Source of the DNA: Desulfobacteraceae bacterium
GTDB lineage: Bacteria; Desulfobacterota; DSM-4660; Desulfatiglandales; Desulfatiglandaceae
Length of the DNA: 5,998 nucleotides
Assembly: GCA_013203065.1 (NCBI GenBank)
Contig: JABMQV010000728.1
Span: 1-5,998, forward strand
Direction: 5' to 3'
The notes beneath the pieces are model-generated. The model was given only the letters and a program-made list of their open reading frames with translations. It ran no database searches and was not told the origin of the DNA. Every line of letters begins with the position of its first letter. The stretch's first letter is position 1. Made by a program: the position numbers and the translations under genes. Below are positions 5,594-5,998 of this stretch, one piece after another.

Positions 5594-5998
5594 ATGCAGT
5601 TGGGAAAATTGTTGGAGGGATTGGAGATCAATGAGCTTTCCGGTGACCCGGGACTGGAGATAGAGGGGGTAGAATATGATTCCCGACGGGTAAGAAAGGG
5701 GTCCCTATTCGTTGCCCTTAGGGGTCATCAACGGGACGGCCACGGTTTCATCAGGGAGGCAATTCAAAAAGGGGCCGCAGCAGTGGTTGCTGAAAACGCC
5801 CGGGTTGGCAGAGATTCCCGTGAAGATGTTGCGATGGTGCGGGTCCCGGACACCCGCGAGGCCCTTTCCGGGATTGCCGCGAGGTTTTACCACAGACCTT
5901 TTCAAGGCATGAACTTGATTGGAATCACCGGTACCAATGGAAAGACCACCACCAGTTACATTTTGGAATCAATACTCTTGGCCTCGGGGGCCAAACCG
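5594..5998 (+). CDS. murE: UDP-N-acetylmuramoyl-tripeptide synthetase MurE, N-terminal part (cut by window edge)
   Basis: MurE is the cytoplasmic Mur ligase that adds the third stem-peptide residue, usually meso-diaminopimelate in Gram-negatives, to UDP-MurNAc-L-Ala-D-Glu using ATP. Only the first 135 codons are present, in an open frame that reaches the last base. The N-terminal nucleotide-substrate domain shows DSRRVRKGSLFVALRG (29-44), the family signature around UDP binding. The ATP-binding loop ITGTNGKTTT follows at 111-120. TGTNGKTTT together with the DSR signature points to MurE rather than MurF, whose loop usually reads TGSxGKTTTK. ATG 5594 is chosen because AAAGGG (5583-5588) stands 5 bases upstream and MQLGKLLEGL aligns with normal MurE starts. 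The residue that selects diaminopimelate or lysine lies beyond the window. It follows ftsI as in most dcw clusters. Confidence 0.95.
   Translation, partial: MQLGKLLEGLEINELSGDPGLEIEGVEYDSRRVRKGSLFVALRGHQRDGHGFIREAIQKGAAAVVAENARVGRDSREDVAMVRVPDTREALSGIAARFYHRPFQGMNLIGITGTNGKTTTSYILESILLASGAKP

Overview
The window holds the 5' end of a division and cell wall (dcw) cluster, preceded by a lipid-kinase-like gene and a small unidentified membrane protein gene. All genes lie on the + strand. The order is: DagK-family lipid kinase, 104-residue membrane protein, mraZ, rsmH, ftsL, ftsI with a C-terminal PASTA domain, and the first 135 codons of murE, which runs off the right edge. The order mraZ-rsmH-ftsL-ftsI-murE is the classic dcw start. 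A class B PBP ending in one PASTA domain, a short FtsL, moderate GC and two probable TTG starts best fit a deltaproteobacterium in the broad sense (Desulfobacterota, such as Desulfobacterales or Syntrophobacterales relatives). This placement is inference from gene style, not from a marker sequence.

Left part (1-1575): a leader with two overlapping inverted repeats precedes the DagK-family gene, which probably starts at TTG 173. The 158-base gap after it carries a 13-pair inverted repeat (1105-1117 / 1187-1200, one bulged base) enclosing two further perfect 6-bp hairpins. This is the least explained piece of sequence in the window. The small three-helix membrane protein gene follows.

Control region (1576-1750): a GC-rich hairpin without a U-tract is followed by T-tracts repeating every 10 bases, a consensus TTGACA -35 box and a weak -10. 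Three GTG-containing boxes sit on a 10-base grid directly before mraZ, with the third of the four grid slots degenerate. This looks like the MraZ autoregulatory operator driving the dcw operon. The last box lies in the loop of a possible hairpin whose 3' arm covers the mraZ Shine-Dalgarno.

Right part (1751-5998): the genes are tightly packed. There are 11 bases between mraZ and rsmH and 2 between rsmH and ftsL, ftsL and ftsI share ATGA, and 63 bases separate ftsI from murE. MraZ regulates the operon, RsmH methylates 16S rRNA, FtsL and FtsI act in the divisome at the septum, and MurE adds the third residue of the peptidoglycan stem peptide. The genes themselves are ordinary. The points of interest are the non-coding regions and a few residue-level oddities: Cys in the DagK GTxND motif, Ile for Asp in the second MraZ repeat, and an 8-bp tandem repeat in the ftsI linker. 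I see no mobile element, CRISPR array, tRNA or rRNA, and no convincing undescribed multi-gene system.
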